Below, one piece after another: positions 18,134-27,247 of a stretch of 64,000 nucleotides of DNA (the first letter of the stretch is position 1; each line of letters begins with the position of its first letter). The position numbers and the translations under genes are program-made. The notes under the pieces were generated by a model. That model was not told the DNA's origin. It saw nothing but the letters and a program-made list of their open reading frames with translations, and ran no database searches. The stretch comes from Bacteroidota bacterium (lineage in GTDB: Bacteria > Bacteroidota > Bacteroidia > Bacteroidales > SKPS01), in assembly GCA_022709695.1 (NCBI GenBank), contig JAKLII010000002.1, positions 278,955-342,954 of the forward strand. The letters are read 5' to 3'.

Positions 18134-19333
18134 TTATAGCATTTTAAGAAAATTCAGCTCCTCCTGGGTCAGTGGCCTCCATTTTCCCCTGCGCAGATCT
18201 TTTTTGGTAAGTCCGGCAAACATCACACGGTCGAGTTTTGTGACCTCATACCCCATTGATTCGAAAATCCGGCGCACGATGCGGTTCTTGCCCGAATGTA
18301 TTTCCATTCCGATTTCGGTACCATCATCAACTGTTCCCACATAAGAGATCTCGTCGGGTTTAACCCAGCCATCCTCAAGTTTGACGCCTTTGGTGATTTT
18401 TATCAGATGCTCCCGTGTAAGGGGTTTGTCGAGGCGCACATGGTAGAGTTTTTTCACCAGGTTTCTGGGGTGCATCAGTTTCTCGGCCAAGAGGCCGTCG
18501 TTGGTAAACAGCAGCAGACCGGTGGTATTTTTGTCCAGGCGGCCCACCGGAAACAGTCGTTCGGGGCATGCCTCCGCAATCAGGTCTATTACGGTAGCTC
18601 TTCCCTCGGGATCGTCGGCGGTAGTGATGTAGCCTTTGGGTTTGTTCAGCAGGATGTAACGCAGTTTTTCACCTTTGATCGGCACTCCTTTCCATGCGAC
18701 AACATCTCCCGGGTCAATGCGGGTTCCCAGTGTAGTAACCACCTTTCCGTTCACACTGATCTCTCCGGCCTCCACGAGCTTATCTGCATCGCGGCGGCTG
18801 CAGATGCCGGCATTGGAAATATACCGGTTAATACGTATTCCCTCGGGGTGTGGCGGGGGGGTGAACATCATCCCCGGACCAAGCAGTTGCACCCTGGGAG
18901 GTGATTTTCTGGGATTTCCGGATCTGCGGTTTCCGCCATCCTGTTTTCTGGTATAAATTCCATGCATCCCGGGTTCCCGTACCTGCTGAGGCCTGCGCGG
19001 ATTTCCCGGATAAGGGGAGACAGCGTCATCCCTGCGATCTCCTGAACCGGGCCGTGAATTCACATATCTTTGTGAATACCGCGGACGCTCCTCCTGTCCC
19101 TGGTACCGTTGCGTTCCGTATTCCTGCCTTCCGGCTGGCCTGTTGCCCGGGTCGGGTCGAGGACTAAAACGCTGTGGCTCGTTCCGGGGTTGGACAGGCC
19201 GCCCGGAACCCTCCTGCGAAGGTTTTCTGATGAGAATTTTTCTTCCTGATCCGGTATTTCCTTCACCGGGTTTTCCTTGTTCGGAGTGGCTTCCCTCCTT
19301 CGGAAAACGTTGGCCAACGTTCTTCCTTTCCAT
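18134..19333 (-). CDS. rluB: 23S rRNA-type pseudouridine synthase (RluB/RsuA family) with long disordered N-terminal extension
   Basis: The last 240 or so residues are a complete RsuA-family enzyme. An S4 RNA-binding domain near residue 165 (INRYISNAGICSRRDADKL) is followed by the catalytic domain with GRLDKNTTGLLLF near residue 262, where the aspartate is the catalytic nucleophile. Residues 1-155 are very rich in Arg, Gly, Pro, Gln and Ser with no hydrophobic core, so they are predicted to be disordered and RNA-binding. This extension is frequent in Bacteroidota homologues. The expected product is pseudouridine in 23S rRNA; the exact site is not readable. TATCTTTG on the minus strand at 19392-19385 is a good promoter 50 bases upstream. 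Confidence 0.88.
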   Translation of the reverse strand: MERKNVGQRFPKEGSHSEQGKPGEGNTGSGRKILIRKPSQEGSGRPVQPRNEPQRFSPRPDPGNRPAGRQEYGTQRYQGQEERPRYSQRYVNSRPGSGDRRDDAVSPYPGNPRRPQQVREPGMHGIYTRKQDGGNRRSGNPRKSPPRVQLLGPGMMFTPPPHPEGIRINRYISNAGICSRRDADKLVEAGEISVNGKVVTTLGTRIDPGDVVAWKGVPIKGEKLRYILLNKPKGYITTADDPEGRATVIDLIAEACPERLFPVGRLDKNTTGLLLFTNDGLLAEKLMHPRNLVKKLYHVRLDKPLTREHLIKITKGVKLEDGWVKPDEISYVGTVDDGTEIGMEIHSGKNRIVRRIFESMGYEVTKLDRVMFAGLTKKDLRRGKWRPLTQEELNFLKML

Positions 19334-19384
19334 AATACATGTGTTTAAATTGATACCTCCTGTTGCCTAACTCATTTGAGGATG

Positions 19385-19392
19385 CAAAGATA
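19385..19392 (-). promoter_or_regulatory. Minus-strand -7 element before rluB
   Basis: CAAAGATA on the plus strand reads TATCTTTG followed by GC on the minus strand, an exact TAnnTTTG match, about 50 bases before the rluB ATG. No clean TTTG lies at the expected -33 distance. Confidence 0.4.
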
Positions 19393-19475
19393 CGTAAAAA
19401 TTTCATGAGGTAAATGGCTGATAAACAATTTATTTTGATCAGACACCCCCTTCAGGAAGCTCATTATTCCATCCC

Positions 19476-19838
19476 TTACATCATCGGATAAAACGCATCA
19501 CGGATATGGTGGATAAAGTGCTGCTCCCCCCTGATGACCACCGAGATGATATCAAACCTTACGGGCAGATTGATGCCATAATGCATCACATAGGCATTTG
19601 CTGCCCGGATCAGGGTCTTTTGCTTCATACGTGTCACCGAAACCTCCGGCTCACCTCCATACAGGCTGGTACGGGTTTTTACCTCGGTAATTACGATAGT
19701 ATCCCCCTCCCGGGCTACCAGATCCAGCTCATAATGGCCAATCCGCCAGTTGCGGTTCAGAATTTTAATGCCCTTGCCGGTTAAGAACTGAGCGGCCAGT
19801 TCTTCGCCCTGCTTCCCTGTTTCGTTGTGTGTTGCCAT
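19476..19838 (-). CDS. YraN family (UPF0102) endonuclease-like protein
   Basis: The protein is 120 residues from the ATG at 19838 (MATHNETGKQGEELAAQFL). An upstream ATG at 19868 adds ten residues but would start inside an inverted repeat. The order GKQGEELAAQFL, RNWRIGHYELDLVAREG and IVITEVKTR is the Holliday-junction-resolvase-like fold of YraN, with the putative metal-binding E, D and ExK residues all present. Biochemical function is uncertain in the family. It is separated from rluB by about 140 bases. Confidence 0.88.
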   Translation of the reverse strand: MATHNETGKQGEELAAQFLTGKGIKILNRNWRIGHYELDLVAREGDTIVITEVKTRTSLYGGEPEVSVTRMKQKTLIRAANAYVMHYGINLPVRFDIISVVIRGEQHFIHHIRDAFYPMM

Positions 19839-19860
19839 AGTTTGTATCAGTGTTATGTTA

Positions 19861-19942
19861 TTTCCCACAGATTTTACAGATAAATAATAATCTCACAGAA
19901 ATTTTGTGAAATCTGTTATCAATCAGAGTTATCTGTGGGAAA
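19861..19942. repeat. Inverted repeat upstream of yraN
   Basis: TTTCCCACAGAT (19861-19872) is repeated in perfect inversion as ATCTGTGGGAAA (19931-19942). Between them lie further CACAGA/TCTGT and TCACA/TGTGA pairs, so the whole 82 bases can fold into a branched hairpin. It sits in the divergent spacer between yraN and the T9SS gene at 20119. It looks like a dispersed palindromic repeat rather than an operator. Confidence 0.5.
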
Positions 19943-20084
19943 CATATCATTCATTTTCGTTCATAGTATTCGGGAAATTGTTCTATTGAAAGCATTTTTG
20001 AAATCCTGATATGATCATATAGATGATTGAAACTCCGAAAAAGGATATGACAAGCTATTTTTTTCAAATCAAACGCAAATGATG

Positions 20085-20092
20085 TATCTTTG
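20085..20092 (+). promoter_or_regulatory. -7 element for the 650-residue T9SS protein
   Basis: TATCTTTG matches TAnnTTTG exactly. A run of T lies about 20 bases upstream at the -33 position, without a clean TTTG. Transcription would start near 20098-20100, which favours the ATG at 20119 over the one at 20107. Confidence 0.45.
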
Positions 20093-20118
20093 TAGCAGTA
20101 TCCTAAATGGTTTTAGGG

Positions 20119-22068
20119 ATGACAAAATATATTTGTACGTGGATTCTTAAAGGAATATTGATTTGTATTTCTCTGGTCTGTTATGCAATCAAGGTTTCAG
20201 GGAATCCAATCCCAATACCACCACCTCCCGATACGATCTGTAAAGGGGATACCGTGCAGTTGCTTGCCACAAATCCTTTGGCAACCTCCTATTCCTGGAC
20301 ACCCAATTACAACATCACCAGTACTACCATCGCCAACCCGAAAGCTTTTCCGGCCACCACAACCACCTATGTGGTAACCATCAACGGGATTACCAACAAC
20401 CTGATTGTCAACGGCAATTTCTCTGCAGGAAACACCGGGTTCACCTCTGCCTACACCTATACCACCAACCTCTGGCCAGAAGCTACGTATTGTGTCGGAA
20501 CCAATCCCCAGACTTTCCATTCCAACTTTTCCCCCTGTGGCGACCACACGACAGGAACCGGCAATATGATGGTTGTTAATGCCGCAGGCACACCTAATGT
20601 GGTGGTTTGGCAGCAAACTGTTCCGGTACTGCCCGGTGCCAATTATGTGTTTTCGTGCTGGCTTACGAGTGTGCATCCCACGTCTCCGGCTCAGCTGCAG
20701 TTCTTTGTGAACGGGGTGCAGATCGGACCGGTCTTCGGAGCCTCAGCCACTACCTGCCAGTGGAATATGTTTTTTAATACCTGGTTTTCAGGAACAGCCA
20801 CATCTGCCGTGATCTCTATCCGCAACCAGAACACATTGCTCAGCGGTAACGACTTTGCCATCGACGACCTGTATTTTGCCCAGCTTGTGCAGATCATCGA
20901 CTCCACCAAAATTGTGGTGGAAAATCCATCGGTTGATCTGGGCAATGATACTGCCATCTGCCCCTATGATTCTGTTACCCTAAATGCCGGATCTGGTTTT
21001 GCCCAGTACCAGTGGTCGAATAGCGCTGCAACCCCCTCTGTCACGGTAAATACCCCGGGAAGCTACTGGGTAAAGGTAACCACCCCCAACGGATGCAAGG
21101 CTGCTGACACCCTCATGGTAACCAATCTGCCGGTACCTCTGATCGTTACCACCAGCGACACTGCCTGCATCGGGGATACGGCCAACCTTTCTGCCTTCGC
21201 AGGACCGGGATGTATCTACCAATGGAACAACGGGGTCAGCACACCGGCAAATCCGGTTTCGCCCGCCGGAACTACCACTTATCAGGTTCTTGTAACGGAC
21301 AGCCTTGGCTGCCGTGATTCTGCCCAGGCCACAGCGGTCATCAACCCATTGCCCCAGATTTCCATTTCCCCCGATACCACCATATGCCTCGGAACACAGG
21401 CAACACTCACTGCCACAGGTGGCCAGCAATACCAGTGGGCCCCCACCGGATCTGTAACCCCGACCATTCAGGTATCGCCAGCAGCTCCCACTGAAACGTA
21501 CCATGTTACCGTTACCGATGCAAACGGTTGTTCCTCAACGGCCTCCGTTACTGTGGAGACTGTTCCGTATCCTGCTGTTGACATCTATAGCGATTCCGAC
21601 ACCATTTGCAGGGGAGACATGGCAGAACTTACCGCTTCAGGCGGCACCCTGTACAACTGGAGTACCGGGGCTACGGCTCCTTCCATCCAGGTTAAACCCA
21701 CAGAAAACACCGTATACACGGTAACGGTAAGCAATTCAGCAAGTGGCGCCGTATGTTCCAGCGATACCATGATCATGCAGTATGTGAAAAACTGCAATGT
21801 GGTGTTTATCCCCAATGCCATGTCGTTGTCAGGTATCAATAATATTTTCAAGCCTGCAGGCGAGAGCATATATGCTGATTTCTATCGTTTTGCCATCTAC
21901 AACCGGTTTGGACAACTCCTGTTTGAAACCGATGATTTCAACGAAGGTTGGGACGGAACCTTTAAAGGGAATTATGTACCGGAAGGGGTGTATGTGTATG
22001 ATCTGGAGATCACTACCGGACCGGGTGAAACATTCCGCAGGCAGGGCACTGTAACAGTAATCCGGTAG
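20119..22068 (+). CDS. Secreted adhesin-like protein with Ig-like repeats and T9SS type B sorting domain
   Basis: From the ATG at 20119 the protein has 649 residues. The signal peptide spans roughly residues 1-30, ending near VSGNP. A C..GDTV..L.A module comes first, then a carbohydrate-binding-like or choice-of-anchor beta-sandwich beginning NLIVNGNFSAGNTGF (about 95-255) and containing FAIDDLYFAQ. Three more Ig/PKD-like modules follow, with the D.A.C.GD...L.A..G..Y.W pattern. The final 90 residues start VVFIPNAMSLSGINNIF and form a type B sorting domain; its usual TPDGDG motif is degenerate. It is likely displayed on the surface after T9SS export and is related in design to the protein at 10485-12776. 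Confidence 0.85.
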   Translation: MTKYICTWILKGILICISLVCYAIKVSGNPIPIPPPPDTICKGDTVQLLATNPLATSYSWTPNYNITSTTIANPKAFPATTTTYVVTINGITNNLIVNGNFSAGNTGFTSAYTYTTNLWPEATYCVGTNPQTFHSNFSPCGDHTTGTGNMMVVNAAGTPNVVVWQQTVPVLPGANYVFSCWLTSVHPTSPAQLQFFVNGVQIGPVFGASATTCQWNMFFNTWFSGTATSAVISIRNQNTLLSGNDFAIDDLYFAQLVQIIDSTKIVVENPSVDLGNDTAICPYDSVTLNAGSGFAQYQWSNSAATPSVTVNTPGSYWVKVTTPNGCKAADTLMVTNLPVPLIVTTSDTACIGDTANLSAFAGPGCIYQWNNGVSTPANPVSPAGTTTYQVLVTDSLGCRDSAQATAVINPLPQISISPDTTICLGTQATLTATGGQQYQWAPTGSVTPTIQVSPAAPTETYHVTVTDANGCSSTASVTVETVPYPAVDIYSDSDTICRGDMAELTASGGTLYNWSTGATAPSIQVKPTENTVYTVTVSNSASGAVCSSDTMIMQYVKNCNVVFIPNAMSLSGINNIFKPAGESIYADFYRFAIYNRFGQLLFETDDFNEGWDGTFKGNYVPEGVYVYDLEITTGPGETFRRQGTVTVIR

Positions 22069-22088
22069 GGTTTCAATCTGAATTTCGC

Positions 22089-22096
22089 TACATTTG
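22089..22096 (+). promoter_or_regulatory. -7 element for the multidomain flavoprotein
   Basis: TACATTTG followed by CGGG matches TAnnTTTG exactly, about 45 bases before the ATG at 22143. No good TTTG lies at the -33 distance. Confidence 0.4.
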
Positions 22097-22142
22097 CGGG
22101 CGTTTTAACAACGTTGTTTTATCCATCTTACCTTCCTGTATT

Positions 22143-25100
22143 ATGAAAAAGATATTGTCCCATCCCATTCTGGATGTACCACATCCTGAACAGGTTACAT
22201 TTACTTTCAATGGCAATCCTGTTACCGGTGATCAGGGTTTTACCATCGCTGCGGCACTTCATCAGGCAGGATATCCTGTACACAGCCACAGCCTCGACAA
22301 CCGGGAACGGAGCCTGGAGTGCGGCATTGGCAAATGTGGCGCCTGTGAAATGCTGGTCGACGGTCAGATACGCCGTATCTGCATTACCCGGGTCGACGGA
22401 GTGAAGGAGGTAGCCGAAATCCCCAAATCCCACACCCCGGAAGCCCGCCCCGTGAAGCCTGATGTGCCCACCCGCATTTTCCGGACCCGCGTGGCCATCA
22501 TCGGCGCCGGGCCTGCAGGGCTGGCTGCCCGTGAACTGCTGAACCAGCACGGAATCGACAACATCGTCATCGACAACAACGACAAAATCGGCGGGCAGTT
22601 TCTGATGCAGACCCACCAGTTTTTCTTCTTTGAGAAGGAGAAAAAATTCGGCGGGATGCGGGGTTTCGACATTGCCACCACTCTGGCCGGTGACGACCAC
22701 ACGGGCATTTTCCTCAACGGCACCGTTTGGGATATCCTGGATGGGAAGCGGATTGCCATAAAAGACATCGTTACGGAGGAGATCTACTATGTGGATGCCG
22801 AATACCTGGTGGTTGCCACAGGGGCAGTACCCTTTATGCCCGCATTTGAAAACGACGATCTGCCGGGGGTATATACCGCTGCCGTGGTGCAGAAAATGAT
22901 GAACAACGAGTTTACCCTGCTGGGAAAAAACATCCTGACGGTGGGCGCAGGAAACATCGGATACCTCACTTCTTACCAGCTGATGCAGGCCGGTGCCAGG
23001 GTAAAGGCCATTGTGGAGGCGATGCCCCGTGAAGGGGGATTCCCCGTGCAGGCAAACCGTGTGCGCAGGCTGGGTATCCCTATTATGCTGTCGCACATCC
23101 TGGTAAAGGCCATCCCGAACGAAGACCACACCGGTATCATCGGAGCCGTGGTAGCCGAGTGTGAAAACTTCAAGCCCATTCCCGGCACCGAAAGGATGAT
23201 CGACGGCATTGACGCCATCAACATCTGCACCGGCCTGGTACCGGACGACCAGCTCCTGATCAAGGGGAACGAGATCTTCGGGCGCAACTGCTTCGGTGCA
23301 GGCGATGCCATCCGCATCGGCGAAGGGACCAGCGCAGTGCTGCGGGGCAAACAGGTTTCCTATGAGATCATCCAGGAGATCGGTGCCAACTTCAATTACG
23401 ACCACTTCCTCGAAGTGTCAAAGGAGTATATCGACTCTCAGCAACATCCTGTACGGATCATCGAAGATCCTTACCTCCCGTCATCAGAGCGAATGGATCA
23501 GAAGCCGTTCGTTGTGATCGACTGCCTGTACGGTTTCGCCTGCAATCCCTGCGCTTTTGCCTGTCCGCATGGGGCCATCACCAAAAGCTCCACCAGCACA
23601 GTGCCCGCCATCGACTTCGACAAATGCATCGGGTGTATGGACTGTGTGTACCAGTGCCCCGGACTGGCCATTTTCGGATATGCCCCAAAGAAGGACTGGT
23701 TCTACCTGCCGGTGGAATATGAGGTGCAGGAACAGTCGGAAGTGTGGCTTGTGGACAACAATGGCCAAAAGCTTGGCGAAGGGGTTGTGGAGCGGGTACT
23801 CCGCAAACCCAACAAAACCCACATCGCCAGGGTGAAGGCGACCCATCTCACCGGGGAAAATTTTACCGATGTACGCGGATTCATCATCAAGGAAAACTAT
23901 CCTGAACCTGTTGCCCTTAAACCGGCCCCCGAGGTGGAATCGAAGAGCTATATCTGCCATTGCGATGATGTGCGGCTGGATGAGATTCTGGAGGTGGTGG
24001 GCGAAAGGCAGTTTATCAGCGTGGATGAAGTGAAGCACACCACCCGTCTGGGGATGGGTGCCTGCCGCGGAAAGCGGTGCATCAAGCGCCTCAACCAGGT
24101 GATCAGGCCTTACGGCATTACCATGGTGGGTGATGCCACGCCGCGTGGCCCGATGTCGAACCAGCTGGCCATGGGTGAGCTGTACCCCAAAACGGTTCCC
24201 GATCTCTATATCACCAATACCAAAGGGGAACCTGTGAGGAAAGTGGAGGTGAAGGCCCTGGTGGCCGGAGGTGGCATCGGAGGGAGCGCCCTGTTCCGCT
24301 ACCTGGCAGAAAACCATTTCGAACCGGTGCTCATCAACTATGGCAGAGGCGCCTCATGGCGCAACATTGCCGGAGGGAGGCCCAATTTCAGCGTGCCGGA
24401 GCTCTCTGACATCGCCAGGCATAATCTGGAGATTTTTAAAGAACTGCAGCAGCTCCGCAACATCGACTTCCGCACCATCCAGTATGTCACCTTCGCCCAT
24501 GACGATGAGATGCACCGTGCCCTGGAAGCCTCCATGGCCTGGTCGGATGCCGTGCTGATAGGTCCGGAGGATTTCAGAAAGAAAATTTCACCCTTCATCA
24601 ACCCCAGTCTCAAAACCTACCAATCGGCTCTCGTAACCGAAAACTGCTGGCAGGCCACCCCCGGCAGGGTCATTGACCTGATACGGCAGATCGGGAAAAA
24701 GCACGGCGGAAAAATCGAAGAGGACTGCCGGATCATCCATGTGGAAAAACATCAGGATAGATATAAAGTACTGGTAAAGAACCACAACCGGGAATATATC
24801 GAATACCATACCCCCGTATTCATCAATGCCCTGGGCCCCGAAAGCGAGCAGTTTTCGAAACAGCTGGGCATCGAAACAGGGCTGTATCCCGTCAAGCATC
24901 AGGCTTTCATCACGCGGCGCCTCCCCTGGATGGGGATCAACGGTACCCCGCTGCCCATGATCATCGACCGCCGCAGGTACAAGGGCTTCACGGCCGTGTA
25001 TGGTCAGCAGCTTGCCGAAACCGGACAGGTGATCGGCTGTGCTTCTCCGGCAGTGGAACCCATGGAAACGGATAAAAACCTGAAAATCAACAGCAAGGAG

Positions 25101-25373
25101 TTCATCGAAATCGTATCCGAAGTGTTTGTAAACTGGCTGCCTGAACTTTCAACGGTGGGGTTCCAGGCGGTATGGTCGGGTTACTACGTGGAACCCAGAA
25201 TGGTGATAGATCCGGAGCATGGGTTGTTTGCCGGGTTACGCGGACAGGGATTCATGCTGGGGCAGTATCTTGCTAAGGTTTATGTGGATGCCCTGTGCGG
25301 GAAACCGGTCCCTGCGTGGTTCAGCCGCCTGAGCCTGAGTGGCGACGGGATGCCGGAGAAGGCGTTCAAATAG
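22143..25373 (+). CDS. Five-module iron-sulfur flavoprotein dehydrogenase (HcnABC/opine-oxidase-like fusion)
   Basis: The 1076-residue chain fuses parts that are usually separate subunits. In order: (1) a [2Fe-2S] HcnA-like domain, residues 15-95, with ECGIGKCGACEMLVDG; (2) an FAD/NAD-disulfide-reductase fold (HcnB-like), with GAGPAGLAARELL near 121 and a second dinucleotide site GAGNIGYLTS near 267; (3) a ferredoxin-like 4Fe-4S segment near 465-510, with CNPCAFACP and CIGCMDCVYQCP; (4) a BFD-like [2Fe-2S] domain near 603-655, with CHCDD and GACRGKRC; (5) a C-terminal DAO-type FAD domain from about residue 700, with AGGGIGGSALFRYL. The subunit set is known from hydrogen cyanide synthase, opine oxidase and D-hydroxyproline dehydrogenase, so oxidation of an amino acid or secondary amine with electrons passed to ferredoxin or quinone is plausible. 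The substrate is unknown. Confidence 0.85.
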   Translation: MKKILSHPILDVPHPEQVTFTFNGNPVTGDQGFTIAAALHQAGYPVHSHSLDNRERSLECGIGKCGACEMLVDGQIRRICITRVDGVKEVAEIPKSHTPEARPVKPDVPTRIFRTRVAIIGAGPAGLAARELLNQHGIDNIVIDNNDKIGGQFLMQTHQFFFFEKEKKFGGMRGFDIATTLAGDDHTGIFLNGTVWDILDGKRIAIKDIVTEEIYYVDAEYLVVATGAVPFMPAFENDDLPGVYTAAVVQKMMNNEFTLLGKNILTVGAGNIGYLTSYQLMQAGARVKAIVEAMPREGGFPVQANRVRRLGIPIMLSHILVKAIPNEDHTGIIGAVVAECENFKPIPGTERMIDGIDAINICTGLVPDDQLLIKGNEIFGRNCFGAGDAIRIGEGTSAVLRGKQVSYEIIQEIGANFNYDHFLEVSKEYIDSQQHPVRIIEDPYLPSSERMDQKPFVVIDCLYGFACNPCAFACPHGAITKSSTSTVPAIDFDKCIGCMDCVYQCPGLAIFGYAPKKDWFYLPVEYEVQEQSEVWLVDNNGQKLGEGVVERVLRKPNKTHIARVKATHLTGENFTDVRGFIIKENYPEPVALKPAPEVESKSYICHCDDVRLDEILEVVGERQFISVDEVKHTTRLGMGACRGKRCIKRLNQVIRPYGITMVGDATPRGPMSNQLAMGELYPKTVPDLYITNTKGEPVRKVEVKALVAGGGIGGSALFRYLAENHFEPVLINYGRGASWRNIAGGRPNFSVPELSDIARHNLEIFKELQQLRNIDFRTIQYVTFAHDDEMHRALEASMAWSDAVLIGPEDFRKKISPFINPSLKTYQSALVTENCWQATPGRVIDLIRQIGKKHGGKIEEDCRIIHVEKHQDRYKVLVKNHNREYIEYHTPVFINALGPESEQFSKQLGIETGLYPVKHQAFITRRLPWMGINGTPLPMIIDRRRYKGFTAVYGQQLAETGQVIGCASPAVEPMETDKNLKINSKEFIEIVSEVFVNWLPELSTVGFQAVWSGYYVEPRMVIDPEHGLFAGLRGQGFMLGQYLAKVYVDALCGKPVPAWFSRLSLSGDGMPEKAFK

Positions 25374-25455
25374 GAGACAGGGAACAGTTCTAAGGGGACA
25401 GGCAAATAGTTATGAGTTATCAGTTATGAGTGAATAGCAGCGTAGCTGTGTAACC
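25374..25455. repeat. Short AT-rich tandem motif between convergent genes
   Basis: The spacer contains GTTATGAGTTATCAGTTATGAGTG-like tandem units (core GTTATGAGTTATCAGTTAT), a simple repeat seen between convergent genes. No hairpin with a T run is obvious. Confidence 0.35.
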
Positions 25456-27057
25456 TTATCTGGTAATCCCATCCGCCATCTTCACGGCATCGTACGCATT
25501 GAGAACTCCGCCTGAAACGCAGAGATTTTTCATGCGGGTTTTCTTTTTCGAACCGGGGATCACAACCCTCTTTTTGCCGTAGGGGGTGACCGATTTCATC
25601 AGGATATCCCTTATTTGGGCCGGAGTAAGCTGGGGGTAGTACGACAGCAGGAGGGCAGCCACACCGGTTACTACGGGAGCTGCCACGCTGGTGCCGTCGG
25701 ATGCGCCGTATGTGTTTCCGGGATCCAGGGTCATGATGTCGGCCCCGGGGGCGAAGAGGTCGACGGTGGTTTTGCCGTAGTTCGAGAAACCGGCGGGCAG
25801 CTTTTCCCCAATCTCCTTTGTACTGGCACCCACCTCCACCCAGTTGGTGGCACGTTTGCCATCATCGAGCAAGGGGGTGGGAAAGTTACCCGATTGGTCG
25901 TTGTTCTGCCCTTCGTTGCCCGAGGCGTGTACAATCAGAACCCCGTGCTGTTCCGCATATTTCACGGCTTCGTCTACCATCTGTTTCTGCGGCGAGAACT
26001 CCTTGCCGAAGCTGCAGTTGATGATCTGCGCACCCTGATTGACGGCGTATCTGATAGCCAGAGCCACATCCTTGTCCCTCTCATCACCCCCGGGTACGAT
26101 GCGCACCAGCATGATCTCCACCTGCGGTGCGATGCCGTTGATGCCGATGCCGTTGTCGCGGAGGGCCGCCACCAGACCGGCCACTGCGGTGCCATGCCCC
26201 GGCGTGCCACCATTCAGGTTGTGGTTGCCATAGAGGGTGTCGAGGATATCCAGCGGATTGTCGCCGGTGACATACCGCGGGTCGTTCTGCACGTTCAGCT
26301 TGGTATCCATCACCGACTGGAAGTGATCCAGTGTCTCCTTTATCCCCTTCCGGTCTATCCCCAGCTTGTCGTATAACAGGTATACCTGTTTTGCCCTGGC
26401 CAGGTTCTGATCATCCGTATTTATTCCCTGTACGTCGGCATTGGTGTAGGTGCTGTCGTCAAAGTGGCGTGTGAGGACCATATGCACATCCTCCATGGAG
26501 CGGTATAACTTTTTATAGGTATCGAGCATCTTTCGGGTATCGTTGAACTCCTTTTCGTAGGATTCTTTGGCAGCCAGGTAGAGTTCCCAGGCGGCTTTCT
26601 CCTCTGCCGGGATCTGGGCGGCGGATTTTTTACCGTATTTTTTATGTAACTCCCTGTAGATCCGTGTTTTTTCGAGAGTCTCTCCGGCGATTACCTCCCC
26701 TTTGGCGTTGCCCAGGAAGTTCCAGCCATGGTAATCGTCTACATACCCGTTGCCGTCGTTGTCGATGCCGTCGTTGGGGATCTCTCCTGGGTTTGTCCAC
26801 AGGTTGGCAGCGATGTCCACATGGGAGGTATCTATGCCGCTGTCGAGGATGGCCACCACCACCTTCCGGGAAGGCTTTCCGGCAAGGTACCCGTAGGCCC
26901 GATCCAGGCTGATTCCTGCCACCCCGTCCTTTGCCGGATCCTGCAGATACCATTGTTTTGCGGTAAAATCCTTCTGCAGGGTATCGGTTTGGGATACAGA
27001 GGTGAAAGATACCACCATCAAAATAAAGCAAACTGCAATACGTCTGAGTTGTGTCAT
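25456..27057 (-). CDS. Secreted S8 (subtilisin-like) serine peptidase
   Basis: The ATG at 27057 gives a 533-residue protein with a signal peptide (MTQLRRIAVCFIL... ending SVSQ). The open frame extends to 27258, but that would read through the tRNA-Arg gene and is rejected. The catalytic triad is D72 in AILDSGID, H288 in GTPGHGTAVAG and S457 in GTSVAAP; the oxyanion asparagine lies in SGNEGQ near 381. An insertion of about 160 charged, helical residues between the Asp and His motifs is larger than in classic subtilisins and is common in Bacteroidota S8 enzymes. No T9SS domain is present, so a periplasmic location is likely. It is divergent from tRNA-Arg. Confidence 0.92.
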   Translation of the reverse strand: MTQLRRIAVCFILMVVSFTSVSQTDTLQKDFTAKQWYLQDPAKDGVAGISLDRAYGYLAGKPSRKVVVAILDSGIDTSHVDIAANLWTNPGEIPNDGIDNDGNGYVDDYHGWNFLGNAKGEVIAGETLEKTRIYRELHKKYGKKSAAQIPAEEKAAWELYLAAKESYEKEFNDTRKMLDTYKKLYRSMEDVHMVLTRHFDDSTYTNADVQGINTDDQNLARAKQVYLLYDKLGIDRKGIKETLDHFQSVMDTKLNVQNDPRYVTGDNPLDILDTLYGNHNLNGGTPGHGTAVAGLVAALRDNGIGINGIAPQVEIMLVRIVPGGDERDKDVALAIRYAVNQGAQIINCSFGKEFSPQKQMVDEAVKYAEQHGVLIVHASGNEGQNNDQSGNFPTPLLDDGKRATNWVEVGASTKEIGEKLPAGFSNYGKTTVDLFAPGADIMTLDPGNTYGASDGTSVAAPVVTGVAALLLSYYPQLTPAQIRDILMKSVTPYGKKRVVIPGSKKKTRMKNLCVSGGVLNAYDAVKMADGITR

Positions 27058-27155
27058 TCTGAACCGATTGGATTGATTGGGATGTAAAAGTAGGATCTTT
27101 TTCAACCCGGAGAAGGATTTTACCCTGCACCTGTGTATATTTTGCCGAAGTGTGT

Positions 27156-27163
27156 TATCTTTG
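27156..27163 (+). promoter_or_regulatory. -7 element for tRNA-Arg
   Basis: TATCTTTG followed by CACCC is an exact match ten bases before the tRNA 5' end, as expected for a tRNA promoter in this phylum. Confidence 0.5.
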
Positions 27164-27173
27164 CACCCGCATC

Positions 27174-27247
27174 GGCTCAGTAGTTCAGCTGGATAGAACG
27201 TCAGATTCCGGTTCTGAAGGTCGGGGGTTCGAATCCTCCCTGAGTCA
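27174..27247 (+). tRNA. tRNA-Arg (anticodon CCG)
   Basis: The 74-base cloverleaf has acceptor GGCTCAG/CTGAGTC, an anticodon stem TCAGA/TCTGA with loop TTCCGGT (anticodon CCG at 27208-27210), and a T arm around TTCGAAT. The discriminator is A and no CCA is encoded. It reads CGG. The inverted repeat of the four-helix-bundle element begins on the last base of this gene. Confidence 0.95.

Noticed and set aside
22128-23405. Open frame of 425 residues on the minus strand
   Set aside because: It is antisense to the cysteine-motif-rich flavoprotein; its composition (His- and Gln-rich) is that of a shadow frame.
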